From Corynebacterium mustelae (GTDB lineage Bacteria > Actinomycetota > Actinomycetes > Mycobacteriales > Mycobacteriaceae), in NCBI RefSeq assembly GCF_001020985.1, contig NZ_CP011542.1, positions 744,001 to 808,000 on the forward strand: 64,000 nt of DNA, in the 5' to 3' direction. The notes below the pieces were generated by a model, which ran no database searches, had not been told where the DNA came from, and saw only the letters and a list, made by a program, of their open reading frames with translations. This document shows positions 19,466 to 28,386 of the stretch, piece after piece (within the stretch, counting starts at the first letter, position 1; each line of letters begins with the position of its first letter). The position numbers and the translations under genes are program-made.

Positions 19466-20608
19466 CTAACCGACGATTTCGACGGTGAGTTCCCGGTCGA
19501 TGCGGCCGAAATTATAGTAGGCGGCGCAGGCACCCTCGGGGGAGACCATGCAGGTGCCGATTGGGGTATCGGGCGTGCACGCGGTGCCAAAGACCTTGCA
19601 TTGCCACGGTTTGATGCGTCCGGTAAGGACCGAGCCGCATTCGCAGGCCTTAGGGTCTTCGACGTGTTTTCCGGGCAGGCTGAAAATCCGTTCCGCATCG
19701 AAATCGGCGTACTCCTCCGATAACGCCATGCCGGAATTCGGTAACCAGCCCAGCCCACGCCATTCGAAAGAGTCGCGGATCGTGAACACCTCCGTCAACA
19801 GCGCTTGGGCTTGCGGATTGCCCGTCTTGCGCACCACCCGGGCGTACTGGTTAAACACCTGGGCTTTTCCGGCAGCAATCGCGCCGGAGGTGAATTGCTC
19901 AAGCAGTACCGCTACACCCTGGAGGATATCGAGCGGTTCGAAGCCGCATACCGCAACCGGCAAGTTGTGTTCGTCGGCCAGGAAGTCAAAGGCGGTGGTT
20001 CCCACAACGGTGGCGACGTGACCGGGGCCGATGAATCCGTCGACAAGTGTGTGTCCGTTATCGGCGATGGCGCGCAACGGTGGCTCGATGGTGACATGGT
20101 TGGAAAAGACTGAGAAATTACGAATGCCGCGCTCTTTAGCTGCCTTGACCGTCACCGCAGTTGATGGGGTGGTGGTTTCAAAGCCCACCGCGAAGAAAAT
20201 GACGTGCTTATCTGGGTTATCGGTGGCGATTTTTAAACAATCCAACGGCGAATAAACAAAGCGCACGTCACAGCCTTGGGCCCGCGCCTGTAACAACGAA
20301 CCGGAGGTGCCCGGCACCCGCATCATGTCGCCGAAGGTCGTGAGGATTACATCGGGTTGGTGCGCTAACCACAACGCATCGTCGACTCGCCCCATGGGAA
20401 TAACACACACCGGGCAGCCGGGGCCGTGCACCAGGTCGATGGAGTCGGGCAGGAGGTTTTCCAATCCATAACGATAGATGGTGTGGGTATGCCCACCACA
20501 GATTTCCATCAACCGTAACGGGGTATCCAAAAGCTCCGCCTGGGCGGCAATCCGCTCAATAAGGGTGCGGGCGGCGGCAGGGTCGCGGAATTCATCAACG
20601 TATTTCAT
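19466..20608 (-). CDS. hypD: Hydrogenase maturation protein HypD
   Basis: A 380-residue HypD. MEICGGHTHTIYRYGL (residues ~34-49), HGPGCPVCVIP (residues ~60-70), FFAVGFETTTP (residues ~138-148) and the C-terminal cysteine cluster CECGSVLTG...CKVFGTAC form the iron-binding site and the [4Fe-4S] cluster. HypD with HypC holds the iron that receives CN- (from HypE/HypF) and CO in the cytoplasm. It is downstream of hypC1 on the minus strand, 174 bases away. Full length for the family. Confidence 0.96.
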   Translation of the reverse strand: MKYVDEFRDPAAARTLIERIAAQAELLDTPLRLMEICGGHTHTIYRYGLENLLPDSIDLVHGPGCPVCVIPMGRVDDALWLAHQPDVILTTFGDMMRVPGTSGSLLQARAQGCDVRFVYSPLDCLKIATDNPDKHVIFFAVGFETTTPSTAVTVKAAKERGIRNFSVFSNHVTIEPPLRAIADNGHTLVDGFIGPGHVATVVGTTAFDFLADEHNLPVAVCGFEPLDILQGVAVLLEQFTSGAIAAGKAQVFNQYARVVRKTGNPQAQALLTEVFTIRDSFEWRGLGWLPNSGMALSEEYADFDAERIFSLPGKHVEDPKACECGSVLTGRIKPWQCKVFGTACTPDTPIGTCMVSPEGACAAYYNFGRIDRELTVEIVG

Positions 20609-20715
20609 GGTGAGCCTCGGTGAAATTAAAAGTAAAGGTAAAGATAAAGGTGTGAGAAAAGCATCATGGGGGCCGTAGCCATAAGGGTCGGCAACGGGAA
20701 GCTGGGCTGGTGCTA

Positions 20716-20750
20716 TAAAACCTTACGGTCGTAAAAGTGAGAAGGTTTTA
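20716..20750 (-). promoter_or_regulatory. Inverted repeat in the hypC1-hypD spacer
   Basis: Exact 9-base arms (TAAAACCTT at 20716-20724, AAGGTTTTA at 20742-20750) separated by 17 bases, inside the unusually long hypC1-hypD spacer. It could be an RNA stem or a regulator site. No strong T-tract follows on the minus strand. Confidence 0.45.
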
Positions 20751-20782
20751 CAGCTGTTAACTGTGGGGAAGTTTTACGGGTG

Positions 20783-21049
20783 TCAAATATCCGAGGATTT
20801 GAAGGATTCCACTTCGTCCTCAAAAGTGCTGCCGCCTAGCTGCCGGATTTGTTGCAGCGTTGTTTCTGCTTCGGCTTCGTCGATCTTGCTGAGCGCGAAT
20901 CCGACATGAACTAGCACCCATTCTCCTTCGATCAGGCCGTCGGCCATGAGAAGATCGGTGGAAATTGTGCGGGTCACTCCGTCAATGCTGACCGTGGCTC
21001 GGGTGGGATCGATAATCTCCACCACTTGGGCTGGTACACCAAGGCACAT
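20783..21049 (-). CDS. hypC: HypC-family hydrogenase maturation chaperone (copy 1)
   Basis: An 88-residue HypC/HupF protein. It starts MCLGVPAQVVEI, with the essential Cys2 after the initiator Met, and contains the usual VGFALSKIDEAEAE near residues 50-63. HypC carries the Fe(CN)2CO group from HypD to the large subunit. It heads a minus-strand hypC-hypD unit. A second HypC paralogue lies at 34666-34911 beside a large-subunit-like gene, so the two copies may serve different scaffold steps. Confidence 0.95.
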   Translation of the reverse strand: MCLGVPAQVVEIIDPTRATVSIDGVTRTISTDLLMADGLIEGEWVLVHVGFALSKIDEAEAETTLQQIRQLGGSTFEDEVESFKSSDI

Positions 21050-21437
21050 TCATCTGCTCCTTAGATAGCGATATGGATCGAAGTCGGCGGCACCTGTGGT
21101 GGCTGCGTGCTTCTACGGGCTGGTGGTCTAAAGCACGCAGTATCTTAAAAAAACCACGGGTTGTCGTTTCTTTACATTCTAGGCCGCCTGGAAATTATGC
21201 CCGTGTTTTTGGCTGTTCAGGGGCGAATCTGGCACCACAATCAAGAAAGATGAATAGGATTCACTTTTAAGTGACAAATTCAACAAAAGTTTTTCCTTGA
21301 GACAGGTGAACGTGGAAAATGTGCGATGAACAGCATAAATATTTCAAATGCTTCACGGATACCGCGGTGAAATTGGTGGTGGCACGCCACGGTAAGCACT
21401 GTAACCAGTGACGCGAGCGCGCATATTGGGTACGTTC
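21050..21437. promoter_or_regulatory. Divergent spacer, hypC1 / secreted protein 1
   Basis: A spacer of about 390 bases that should carry promoters for hypC1 (minus) and the first secreted-protein gene (plus). Its right part (from ~21265: AAGTGACAAATT, AACAAAAG, AAAATGTGC) recurs with mismatches at ~22143-22200, so it belongs to a duplicated unit of about 870 bases. Confidence 0.5.
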
Positions 21438-21631
21438 GGGGGCGAAACCTTCGGTCATCTGCTGCGGGTTTCGTAATGCTTCACTTACACTATCGTTCCA
21501 ACCATAAAGGAGCCGACATGAGGAAACTCCGCATTCCAGTACTTGCGCTGGCAACGTCCGTGGCTTTATCTGGTATCTCCGTCGCCCATGCGAATGCACA
21601 ATTGCCCCCAGCGCCACCTGCCCCCGCTGTG
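21438..21631 (+). repeat. Near-identical ~194-base direct repeat, copy 1
   Basis: Copy 1 of a direct repeat (partner 22312-22505, offset 874 bases) with only about three mismatches by eye. It covers the 5' untranslated region, the AAAGGAG ribosome site and codons 1 to ~37 of the first secreted protein. Within it CGAAACC (21443-21449) pairs with GGTTTCG (21467-21473) to form a 5'-UTR stem-loop. Confidence 0.9.
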
Positions 21632-21874
21632 GAATTCACCGTGCCTGCCCCAGAGGCAGGGGTTCCGGAAGTTAACCCCACTGCTGGAACTGGTTCCGCC
21701 ATCATGGATCTTTCTTCAGAGATTTACAAACGACTTCCGGGAAACAAAAACTTGCCTCCAGAGGCGCAAGCTGCTGACACGCTATTATTTGCTACTTCCA
21801 ATGGGGTAGTCGGCTTGGCGGCGCTGGTTCTTGCCGGGTTGGTCTTTTTGGTCAAGTCGCTTTTGAAGCTATGA
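21518..21874 (+). CDS. Small secreted C-terminally anchored protein 1
   Basis: A 118-residue protein of no family I recognise. A signal peptide covers residues 1-27 (MRKLRIP, then a hydrophobic core, likely cleavage after AHANA). A Pro/Ala/Val-rich linker covers residues 28-60. The C-terminal hydrophobic segment GVVGLAALVLAGLVFLVK is followed by a short Leu/Lys tail. This predicts an exported protein anchored by its C-terminus. ATG 21518 follows AAAGGAG by five bases. A paralogue 874 bases downstream shares the leader and tail but not the middle. The pair sits between hypC and hypE, so a hydrogenase link is possible but unproved. Confidence 0.8.
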   Translation: MRKLRIPVLALATSVALSGISVAHANAQLPPAPPAPAVEFTVPAPEAGVPEVNPTAGTGSAIMDLSSEIYKRLPGNKNLPPEAQAADTLLFATSNGVVGLAALVLAGLVFLVKSLLKL

Positions 21875-22311
21875 GTTTATGACCGCAGCCGATGATGTCC
21901 ACCACATGGGTTAAGGCGCAAGACTCCATGTTTTTGTTTTTGGAATGCGGAGTTTAGAGTTAACGCCGACAGCACCTGGGTGGGCTTCAAGCTCTTAAGG
22001 GGTGGGGATGTAATGCGCGCTATGTTAAAAACCACAAAGTGTTGCTTTTGCTAATGTTCTAGGCTGTGCAGCGGTGACAATTGTGTATTTGTGCTTTGGG
22101 GGTGGGGAACACGGGATCTTTAACATCAATAAGATCTGTTTTTAAGTGACAAATTTAACAAAAGATTTTTCTTAAAACTCATTTGCGTCGAAAATGTGCA
22201 ATGGCCAGCATCAACGCCACTAAATGCTCACGAGCGTCGCAACTAAACTAGTGGTGAAATGGCATGGTTTTTAAAAAGATCGGTGGCCTATCGGTGTATT
22301 TCGGTTATTTT
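21875..22311. other. Spacer between twin secreted-protein genes
   Basis: About 440 bases without a credible gene. The second half (from ~22140) resembles the sequence upstream of the first twin gene and probably carries a duplicated promoter. No terminator with a good T-tract was recognised. Confidence 0.45.
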
Positions 22312-22505
22312 GGGGGCGAAACCTTCGGTCACCTGCTGCGGGTTTCGTAATGCTTCACTTACACTATCGTTCCAACCATAAAGGAGCCGACATGAGGAAA
22401 CTCCGCATTCCAGTACTTGCGCTGGCAACGTCCGTGGCTTTATCCGGTATCTCCGTCGCCCATGCGAATGCACAATTGCCCCCAGCGCCACCTGCCACCG
22501 CTGTA
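22312..22505 (+). repeat. Near-identical ~194-base direct repeat, copy 2
   Basis: Copy 2 of the repeat described at 21438-21631, including the 5'-UTR stem (22317-22323 with 22341-22347), the ribosome site and the signal-peptide codons. A second conserved block joins the 3' ends of both genes (about 21800-21849 and 22653-22702), leaving the middle of each gene divergent. Confidence 0.9.
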
Positions 22506-22727
22506 GAGTTCGCCGTACCTGCCCCAGTGGCTGGTGAGCCACAAATTAACCAAACCGGTTCGATTTTAGACTTGTCAACGGAAATCTACTATATGCTTCC
22601 GGGTGATCCTCAGACGAAGAATGGTGCAAATGCGTTGTTCTTTTCGTTCTCAAATGGGGTAGTCGGCTTGGCTGCGCTGGTTCTTGCCGGGCTGGTCTTT
22701 TTACTCAAGCCGCTTTTTAACCGCTAA
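22392..22727 (+). CDS. Small secreted C-terminally anchored protein 2
   Basis: A 111-residue paralogue of the protein at 21518. The first ~35 residues are identical, apart from silent changes in the DNA. The middle (residues ~40-85) diverges strongly and is shorter. The C-terminal membrane segment GVVGLAALVLAGLVFLLK is again nearly identical. The pattern of conserved ends and variable centre suggests duplication followed by gene conversion of the ends or selection on the centre. Function is unknown. Confidence 0.8.
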   Translation: MRKLRIPVLALATSVALSGISVAHANAQLPPAPPATAVEFAVPAPVAGEPQINQTGSILDLSTEIYYMLPGDPQTKNGANALFFSFSNGVVGLAALVLAGLVFLLKPLFNR

Positions 22728-23036
22728 AACAACAGCAACGGCCGCCAATAATGAAAGTTCACATATCCGGCTACAACTGTTGACTAGATGAGCAGCAGAC
22801 TTTTAAGTTCTGTTGTTCAACCCATTCTTACTGGGAGAGCTCGATGTTTACGCACGGGTTCTCCCAGATGTCGTTTAGCATCAATTGTTTCCTTGCTAAG
22901 ATTTCCTGGAAGTTAACGCAATATGTCACAACTGGGATCAAAGCTATGAAACCTGCGTCGAAAGCCCCACGTAACGGGAGCTGGTGGTTTCAAAGATCCC
23001 GTTTGTTATAAGTCACGACAAGGACGGTAACCAACC
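22728..23036. other. Spacer upstream of hypE
   Basis: A 309-base spacer. It contains an 8-base inverted repeat, CTGGGAGA (22831-22838) and TCTCCCAG (22860-22867), around a 21-base loop without a T-tract. The hypE promoter is expected here. No gene is visible. Confidence 0.45.
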
Positions 23037-24131
23037 GTGGACCCGAAGAACCGCCTCAATGCCAACGAATCTAACGTCAACGACACGATTTCCCAGGTTC
23101 GGCGGCGACCCGGCCGGTTGAAGGATACCCACATCACCTTGTCGCATGGGGCGGGCGGCAAAGCCAGTGCAGCACTGGTGGAACACGTATTTTTCGACGA
23201 ATACGGCAACTATATTTTGCAGCAATCGGGGGACTCGGCGGTGGTTCCAGTGGATATGGCAGGTGGTATGCTGGCGTTTTCCACAGACTCCTATGTGGTC
23301 AATCCCATTGAATTTCCGGGCGGATCGATCGGCGAATTAGCCGTCAATGGCACAGTTAACGATCTGGCGGTCGCCGGTGCCGTGCCGCATTCCATATCGG
23401 CGGCTTTCATTCTGGAAGAGGGGTTGGAGATCGAAACGCTGCGTCGGATCGTTGCGGACATGCGGCGCGCGGCCGATGCCGCGGGCGTGCGCATAGTTGC
23501 TGGCGATACAAAGGTGGTGCCGCACGGGGCGGGGGATAAGGTCTATGTAACAACGGCCGGGGTGGGCGTGATACCCGAGGGCAGAACCGTTGGTCCGAGC
23601 CAGGTGCAGACAGGCGATGCGATTATCGTGTCCGGTCCGATCGCGGACCACGGCATGAGCGTGATGCTAGCGCGCGGCGATCTGGCGATCGAAGCCCCCA
23701 TCGAATCCGACACCCGCGAGGTAGCGTCGCTGGTAGCGGCGTTATTCGCCGCCGTTCCTGGTACCCGATGGTTGCGGGATGCGACCCGGGGTGGGGTGGC
23801 GACGGTTGCCAATGAGCTGGCGGAAAGCACCGGTTTTGGGGTGGTTCTGGAAGACGAAAAGATTCCAGTTCGGCCGATGACCCGCGCCGCCTGCGACATG
23901 TTGGGAATCGATCCGTTATATGTTGCCAACGAAGGAACCTTCATCGCGGTTGTGCCCCGCGAATCCGCCGAAGCTGCCTGCGCCGCCCTCAAGCAGGCAG
24001 GTGCCCCAGACGCCCAGGTCATCGGTCGGATAGTGCAAGAACCGGCGCGGGCGGTTGTCTTGGTTACTGGCTTTGGTGGTACCCGCATGGTGGATAAACT
24101 CGTCGGCGACCCACTACCGCGAATCTGCTAA
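23037..24131 (+). CDS. hypE: Hydrogenase maturation carbamoyl dehydratase HypE
   Basis: A 364-residue HypE (AIR-synthase-like fold). LSHGAGGKAS (residues ~35-44), STDSYVVNPIEFPGGSIGELAVNGTVNDLAV (split ATP site, residues ~82-112) and GDTKVV are diagnostic. The C-terminus ends PRIC, whose final Cys receives the carbamoyl group from HypF and is dehydrated to thiocyanate for transfer to iron. The N-terminal ~30 residues are an extension before the conserved start. GTG 23037 follows AAGGACGG. Its stop overlaps the convergent hypF stop by four bases. Confidence 0.96.
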   Translation: MDPKNRLNANESNVNDTISQVRRRPGRLKDTHITLSHGAGGKASAALVEHVFFDEYGNYILQQSGDSAVVPVDMAGGMLAFSTDSYVVNPIEFPGGSIGELAVNGTVNDLAVAGAVPHSISAAFILEEGLEIETLRRIVADMRRAADAAGVRIVAGDTKVVPHGAGDKVYVTTAGVGVIPEGRTVGPSQVQTGDAIIVSGPIADHGMSVMLARGDLAIEAPIESDTREVASLVAALFAAVPGTRWLRDATRGGVATVANELAESTGFGVVLEDEKIPVRPMTRAACDMLGIDPLYVANEGTFIAVVPRESAEAACAALKQAGAPDAQVIGRIVQEPARAVVLVTGFGGTRMVDKLVGDPLPRIC

Positions 24132-26509
24132 GAGAAATGTAACCGCCCATAAACCGCCTGCCCAAGGCTAATCCCGCCATCGGTTGGCGGTACGACCTGG
24201 TGGGTTAGCAGTTCGTAGCCTTCCGCCGCGCACAGCTGGCTCACATCCGCCACAAGCAGCCGGTTTAGCGCACAACCGCCGGTAACCCCGATAGTGGTCG
24301 TCCCCGCAGCATGAGCGGCGGCACACAACTCAGCGGCAATGAGCGCTGCAACATTTCGGTGAAATTCCCGAGCCCGGATAGTTCGCGGTGTATCCGCTTT
24401 GAGCAGCTTTTCGACGACCCCAGCCAGGCTAGTAGCAGGTATGAAATCCGCAGGCAACCGCACGTCACGGGCACATTGCTCCACTAGCATGGCGGCTTGG
24501 GCTTCGTATGTTACGTGGTGTGCTAAATCCAATAGACTCGCGGCGGCGTCGAAAAGCCGCCCTAAGCTAGAGGTTTCAACCACCCCCACCCCGGAATCTA
24601 ATTGGGACGCAACCAGCCGACTATGGGCCTTCGGAACGCTTGCAGGCGGCTGAAAATCAATGCCCAGCCGGTGACATAACCCGGCCGCCTGCCGCCACGG
24701 GTGCAACACAGCCACATCACCGCCGACGAGCGGAAACGTCGGCAGATGCCACAACCGCCGCATGGAAGCGTCTGCGGAAATCTTCACAATCTCCCCGCCC
24801 CAAATCGTGCCATCAGTGCCAAAACCGGTACCGTCAAGGGCGGCAATCACCCCCACCACACCCGAACCACCAGGGGAAAACCGGTGGTGTTCGGCCAAAA
24901 GCGACACCGCATGCGCATGATGATGCTGCATCAACATCAACGGAATGTCGTATTTTTCGCAATAACGTTGCGCCCAATTAGTAGTGGCGTAATCCGGATG
25001 GAGATCACATACCACCACATCGGGAACCGTATCCTGAAACGATAACTGCTGTACAACAGCCCGTTCAAAGGACTGCTGCGCCGCATACGAACCCATGTCA
25101 CCAATATGGGTTGAGATATGCGCAAACCCACCATGAGCCAAACAAAATGTATTCTTTAACTCCCCACCAACTGCAAGAACCGTCGGATTCTTAGCCGTTT
25201 CCACCACATCCACCGGCACCGGCGCCAAGCCTCGCCCCCGGCGCGCCACGGTGGTTGACACCACCACTGAGTCCTCCACCGGCACGTGAATCTCCCGGTC
25301 GTGGCAAAGCAGGCCGTCGACGATTCCGGTTTCTAGTAACTGGCGGTGTGCCAGATCATTGGTGAAGATCATGGGTTCACCTGAGATATTTGCGCTGGTG
25401 GCGATCATTGGTCGATCAACTAACAGCAGGTGCAGCGGTGAATATGGCAACATGATGCCGATTTCGGTTAATCCTGGTGCAATCTGTGGGTTATTTGTGA
25501 GGAAATCCTCTTGGGCCGCAGCTACAACCACCGGTCGCGCCGGGGAGGTGAGGATTTCTTCCTCGGCGCAAGTCAGTCGTGCGATGCGGTGTGCGGTTTC
25601 TAGGTTTGGGACCATCACGGCGAAAGGTTTGTCTGGGCGGTGTTTGCGGGCGCGCAATGCGGTTACCGCTTCGTGGTGGGTGGCGTCGCACATGATATGG
25701 AAGCCGCCGATGCCACGTACTGCGAGTATTTGACCGGCGCTGATCAGCTGTTGGGCTTGGGCGATGGTTGTATCGGTTGCCGCGCGCGGTGTGGCAGTGT
25801 GGGCGCTTGCCCACGCTTTGTTAGCTATTGGGTCAAAAGGTACGAAACTATCGGCAACCGGTTGGAAGGCTACAGGGTTAAGTGTGGAACCACTGGTGGT
25901 AGGTTCGCCGAGTGTAAGCCATAGTGTTGGCCCGCATTGGGGGCAGGAGATGGGTTGGGCGTGGTAGCGCCGGTCGTGGGGGTCGGTGTATTCCTTCGTA
26001 CATTCAGTACATAGTGGGAAGTTTTTGAGGGTGGTGCGGGGCCGGTCGTAGGGCAGAGCTTCGATGATAGAAAGTCGTGGGCCGCAATTGGTGCAGCTGG
26101 TAAATGGGTAGCGGTAGCGGCGGTTATCTGGGTCGGCCATGTCGGCGATGCAGTCAGCACAGATGGTTACATCGGGTGGGATGAGGGTTTTGGGTTGGCT
26201 TGTTACTGTGGCGGGGTTTTGGGTGGGGAGGGATTCAACGATGCGGAACCTGGTGTCGGCTTTCCTGGTGGGGATCTCGGTGATTGTGTGGCTGGTTAAC
26301 TGGGCAAGCGGTGGCAGCGATTGCAGCAAGGTGTCGTGGAATTGGTTGAGGATGTCGGCGTTTCCTTGAATTTCGATGAACACTTCTGTGGCAGTGTTGC
26401 CACAGAATCCGGTCACTGCGAACCGGTTGGCGAGGGTAGCGATAACCGGCCGCATTCCCACGCCCTGGACGATTCCGCGCAGGGTAATGAGATACCTGGT
26501 GTCCGTCAT
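24128..26509 (-). CDS. hypF: Carbamoyltransferase HypF
   Basis: A 793-residue HypF with all domains in order: acylphosphatase (LRGIVQGVGMRP, residues ~9-20), two zinc-finger motifs (CADCIADM...CTNCGP and CTECTKEY...CPQCGP, residues ~115-195), YrdC-like domain (residues ~220-400) and Kae1-like domain with HHHAHAVSLLAEH metal ligands (from ~residue 420). It converts carbamoyl phosphate to carbamoyl-AMP and loads HypE. I use ATG 26509, because the conserved acylphosphatase begins at once; the frame is open to 26614. It is convergent with hypE and divergent from hypA1. Confidence 0.95.
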   Translation of the reverse strand: MTDTRYLITLRGIVQGVGMRPVIATLANRFAVTGFCGNTATEVFIEIQGNADILNQFHDTLLQSLPPLAQLTSHTITEIPTRKADTRFRIVESLPTQNPATVTSQPKTLIPPDVTICADCIADMADPDNRRYRYPFTSCTNCGPRLSIIEALPYDRPRTTLKNFPLCTECTKEYTDPHDRRYHAQPISCPQCGPTLWLTLGEPTTSGSTLNPVAFQPVADSFVPFDPIANKAWASAHTATPRAATDTTIAQAQQLISAGQILAVRGIGGFHIMCDATHHEAVTALRARKHRPDKPFAVMVPNLETAHRIARLTCAEEEILTSPARPVVVAAAQEDFLTNNPQIAPGLTEIGIMLPYSPLHLLLVDRPMIATSANISGEPMIFTNDLAHRQLLETGIVDGLLCHDREIHVPVEDSVVVSTTVARRGRGLAPVPVDVVETAKNPTVLAVGGELKNTFCLAHGGFAHISTHIGDMGSYAAQQSFERAVVQQLSFQDTVPDVVVCDLHPDYATTNWAQRYCEKYDIPLMLMQHHHAHAVSLLAEHHRFSPGGSGVVGVIAALDGTGFGTDGTIWGGEIVKISADASMRRLWHLPTFPLVGGDVAVLHPWRQAAGLCHRLGIDFQPPASVPKAHSRLVASQLDSGVGVVETSSLGRLFDAAASLLDLAHHVTYEAQAAMLVEQCARDVRLPADFIPATSLAGVVEKLLKADTPRTIRAREFHRNVAALIAAELCAAAHAAGTTTIGVTGGCALNRLLVADVSQLCAAEGYELLTHQVVPPTDGGISLGQAVYGRLHFS

Positions 26510-26668
26510 GGTTATTAATGCTAATCGGCTTGGAGTACAAGAAGGTGCGCACCTGCTGTTAAAGCTGTGTCGTGTGGGCTTTGCTTGTCGACGCAGGCGC
26601 AGGTCGCGGCGCAATCTGGGTGTGGCTTAGGTGCATGGTGGCTGTGAAAAAGTGTTAGTGTCAGATTC

Positions 26669-27022
26669 GTGCATGAAATTGCGTTATCGACGTATATCGC
26701 CGATATTGTTTCTCGGGCCGCAGGTGGTCGCAGCGTCGAGATTATCCGTCTTGAAATCGGGGCGTTACGCCAGGTGGTTCCCAGTTCATTGGAATACGCG
26801 TGGGGATTTGTCACCCGTGATACTGCGCTTGCTCAATCTCGGTTGGAAATTACGTGGATTGATGCGGTGGTCGAATGCGGAGATGGGCACACCACGGTGT
26901 TAGATGCGGCGGAGTATTTGTCAATGAGTTGTCCCATGTGCGGTCGACCAGTGACGGTGGTTACGGGAAATGAATGTCGGGTGCGCGATATTGAGGTTTG
27001 TGGTGAATATGCACCTGGGTAG
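26669..27022 (+). CDS. hypA: HypA-family nickel insertion protein (copy 1, divergent)
   Basis: A 117-residue HypA. GTG 26669 encodes the required N-terminus Met-His-Glu, where His2 is a nickel ligand. The zinc site is unusual: the second pair is intact (Cys88-x2-Cys91), but the first pair appears as Cys70-x3-His74 instead of CxxC. It delivers nickel with HypB, whose gene is 118 bases downstream. The other HypA at 33068-33445 has two normal Cys pairs. The spacer to hypF (26510-26668) holds one GCTTNTCGACG copy. Confidence 0.85.
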   Translation: MHEIALSTYIADIVSRAAGGRSVEIIRLEIGALRQVVPSSLEYAWGFVTRDTALAQSRLEITWIDAVVECGDGHTTVLDAAEYLSMSCPMCGRPVTVVTGNECRVRDIEVCGEYAPG

Positions 27023-27140
27023 GTAAGCGGTTAACCGCACAACGGGTCGAAGCGCGCCACAGCGCAGCCTGGGGGCGTCGAAAAGCTCTATGAACAGCAC
27101 AGTTGTAAAAGTAACGAACAGAAACGGAGTGTGACCAGCC

Positions 27141-27989
27141 ATGGGACGGTTCCACCGGCATGATGGAACAGAACACCATCACGATCATCATCACGACGAT
27201 GGGCATCATAACGATCACCGCCACTCGCATTCCCACCACGATCACTCGCATTCGCACGAACACGTGGTGCGATCCGGGGATTTGGCCCCGGCGGACGTCG
27301 GTGATCATTCGGGTTATGCCACAGGCCGGGAACGCATCATGGTGTTGGAGGATATTTTCGCCGAGAATGATAACCGCGCGGCGGCGAACCGGGCGGCATT
27401 TGATGCTCATGAAGTGGTTGCCATTAACGTCATGAGTTCTCCGGGTGCGGGTAAGACCACATTGTTGGAAAAGACTTTGGCGCATTTTGCCGATACTTAC
27501 CGATTAGGAGTCATTGAGGGCGACATTGAGACGGCGTTTGACGCTGAACGGCTTCGGGATTTAGGCGCCCAAGTGTCATTGCTTAATACTGGCCAAGGCT
27601 TTGGTGGCGAATGCCATTTGGATGCCCCCATGGTGTCGGCGGCGCTGCAACAATTGGAATTGGCGGATGTTGATGCGGTATTTATCGAAAACGTTGGTAA
27701 CTTGGTGTGCCCAGCAGAATTTGATGTGGGGGCGCATCATAAGATCATGGTTGCTTCGGTGACGGAGGGGGAGGACAAACCGCTGAAATACCCGGTGATG
27801 TTTAGGTCTGTCTCAGTCGTAGTGATCAATAAGGTCGATTTACTGCCGTACCTAGATTTCGACATGGATGCGTTTCGGGCCAATATCGCCCAGGTGAATC
27901 CAGAGGCGCTGGTGGTGTTGGTATCAACCAAGACCGGTGATGGCTTGGCAGACTGGTACGAGTGGGTTGCCGGAGTGATTGGTGCCTAG
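27141..27989 (+). CDS. hypB: Hydrogenase nickel incorporation GTPase HypB (His-rich)
   Basis: A 282-residue HypB. The first ~45 residues contain about 20 histidines in HxH and HH runs, a nickel-storage segment. The SIMIBI GTPase domain follows: P-loop SSPGAGKTTLLEKTL (residues ~99-113), VIEGDIET, LNTGQGFGGECHLDA, ENVGNLVCPAEFDVG (metal-binding Cys) and NKVD (G4). It hydrolyses GTP to drive nickel transfer to the large-subunit precursor with HypA. The long His stretch suggests adaptation to low or fluctuating nickel. Confidence 0.95.
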   Translation: MGRFHRHDGTEHHHDHHHDDGHHNDHRHSHSHHDHSHSHEHVVRSGDLAPADVGDHSGYATGRERIMVLEDIFAENDNRAAANRAAFDAHEVVAINVMSSPGAGKTTLLEKTLAHFADTYRLGVIEGDIETAFDAERLRDLGAQVSLLNTGQGFGGECHLDAPMVSAALQQLELADVDAVFIENVGNLVCPAEFDVGAHHKIMVASVTEGEDKPLKYPVMFRSVSVVVINKVDLLPYLDFDMDAFRANIAQVNPEALVVLVSTKTGDGLADWYEWVAGVIGA

Positions 27990-28386
27990 GTAGTTAAAAA
28001 ATCACCCCCGAAATGGTCGGGTAGCAGAATGTTCACTGTGGTTTTTCGCCGAGAATTTGGTGGAAGATACCGGTGTTGGCTCCTCCTAGTTTTTGCTTGT
28101 CGACGCGGCAGGTCCGCACGGTCACGATGCTGTTTTAGTGCTGGTTACTGTGGGTTTTGCCTGCTGCGTGCGTTGTGCTTTCGTTGAATGGATTTCTTCG
28201 GCGTCAGCACGGTTTTAGCGGAGATATACAAAAGACGGAATAAAGCGAATGTCCGCAGTGGATTGATACTGTAATAAACAACGAAAGCGTCAGGTGACAC
28301 CGGATTTAATCGCGTTGGGAAGTGACGTCTTTACTAAGTCGCCACAATGTCCGGGTACCTGCATTGTCAACGGTTAAGGACACAGT
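27990..28386 (+). promoter_or_regulatory. Upstream region of the hya structural operon
   Basis: A 397-base gene-free region between hypB and hyaA; it should contain the hyaABCD promoter. No confident promoter hexamers, palindromic operator or terminator was found. One copy of the dispersed GCTTNTCGACG motif lies at 28095-28105, outside any gene. Confidence 0.5.

Noticed and set aside
26961..27485. 174-codon minus-strand frame across hypA1-hypB
   Set aside because: It arises from the complement of the His-codon-rich hypB start and shows repetitive Met/Val/Ile sequence without any family features.
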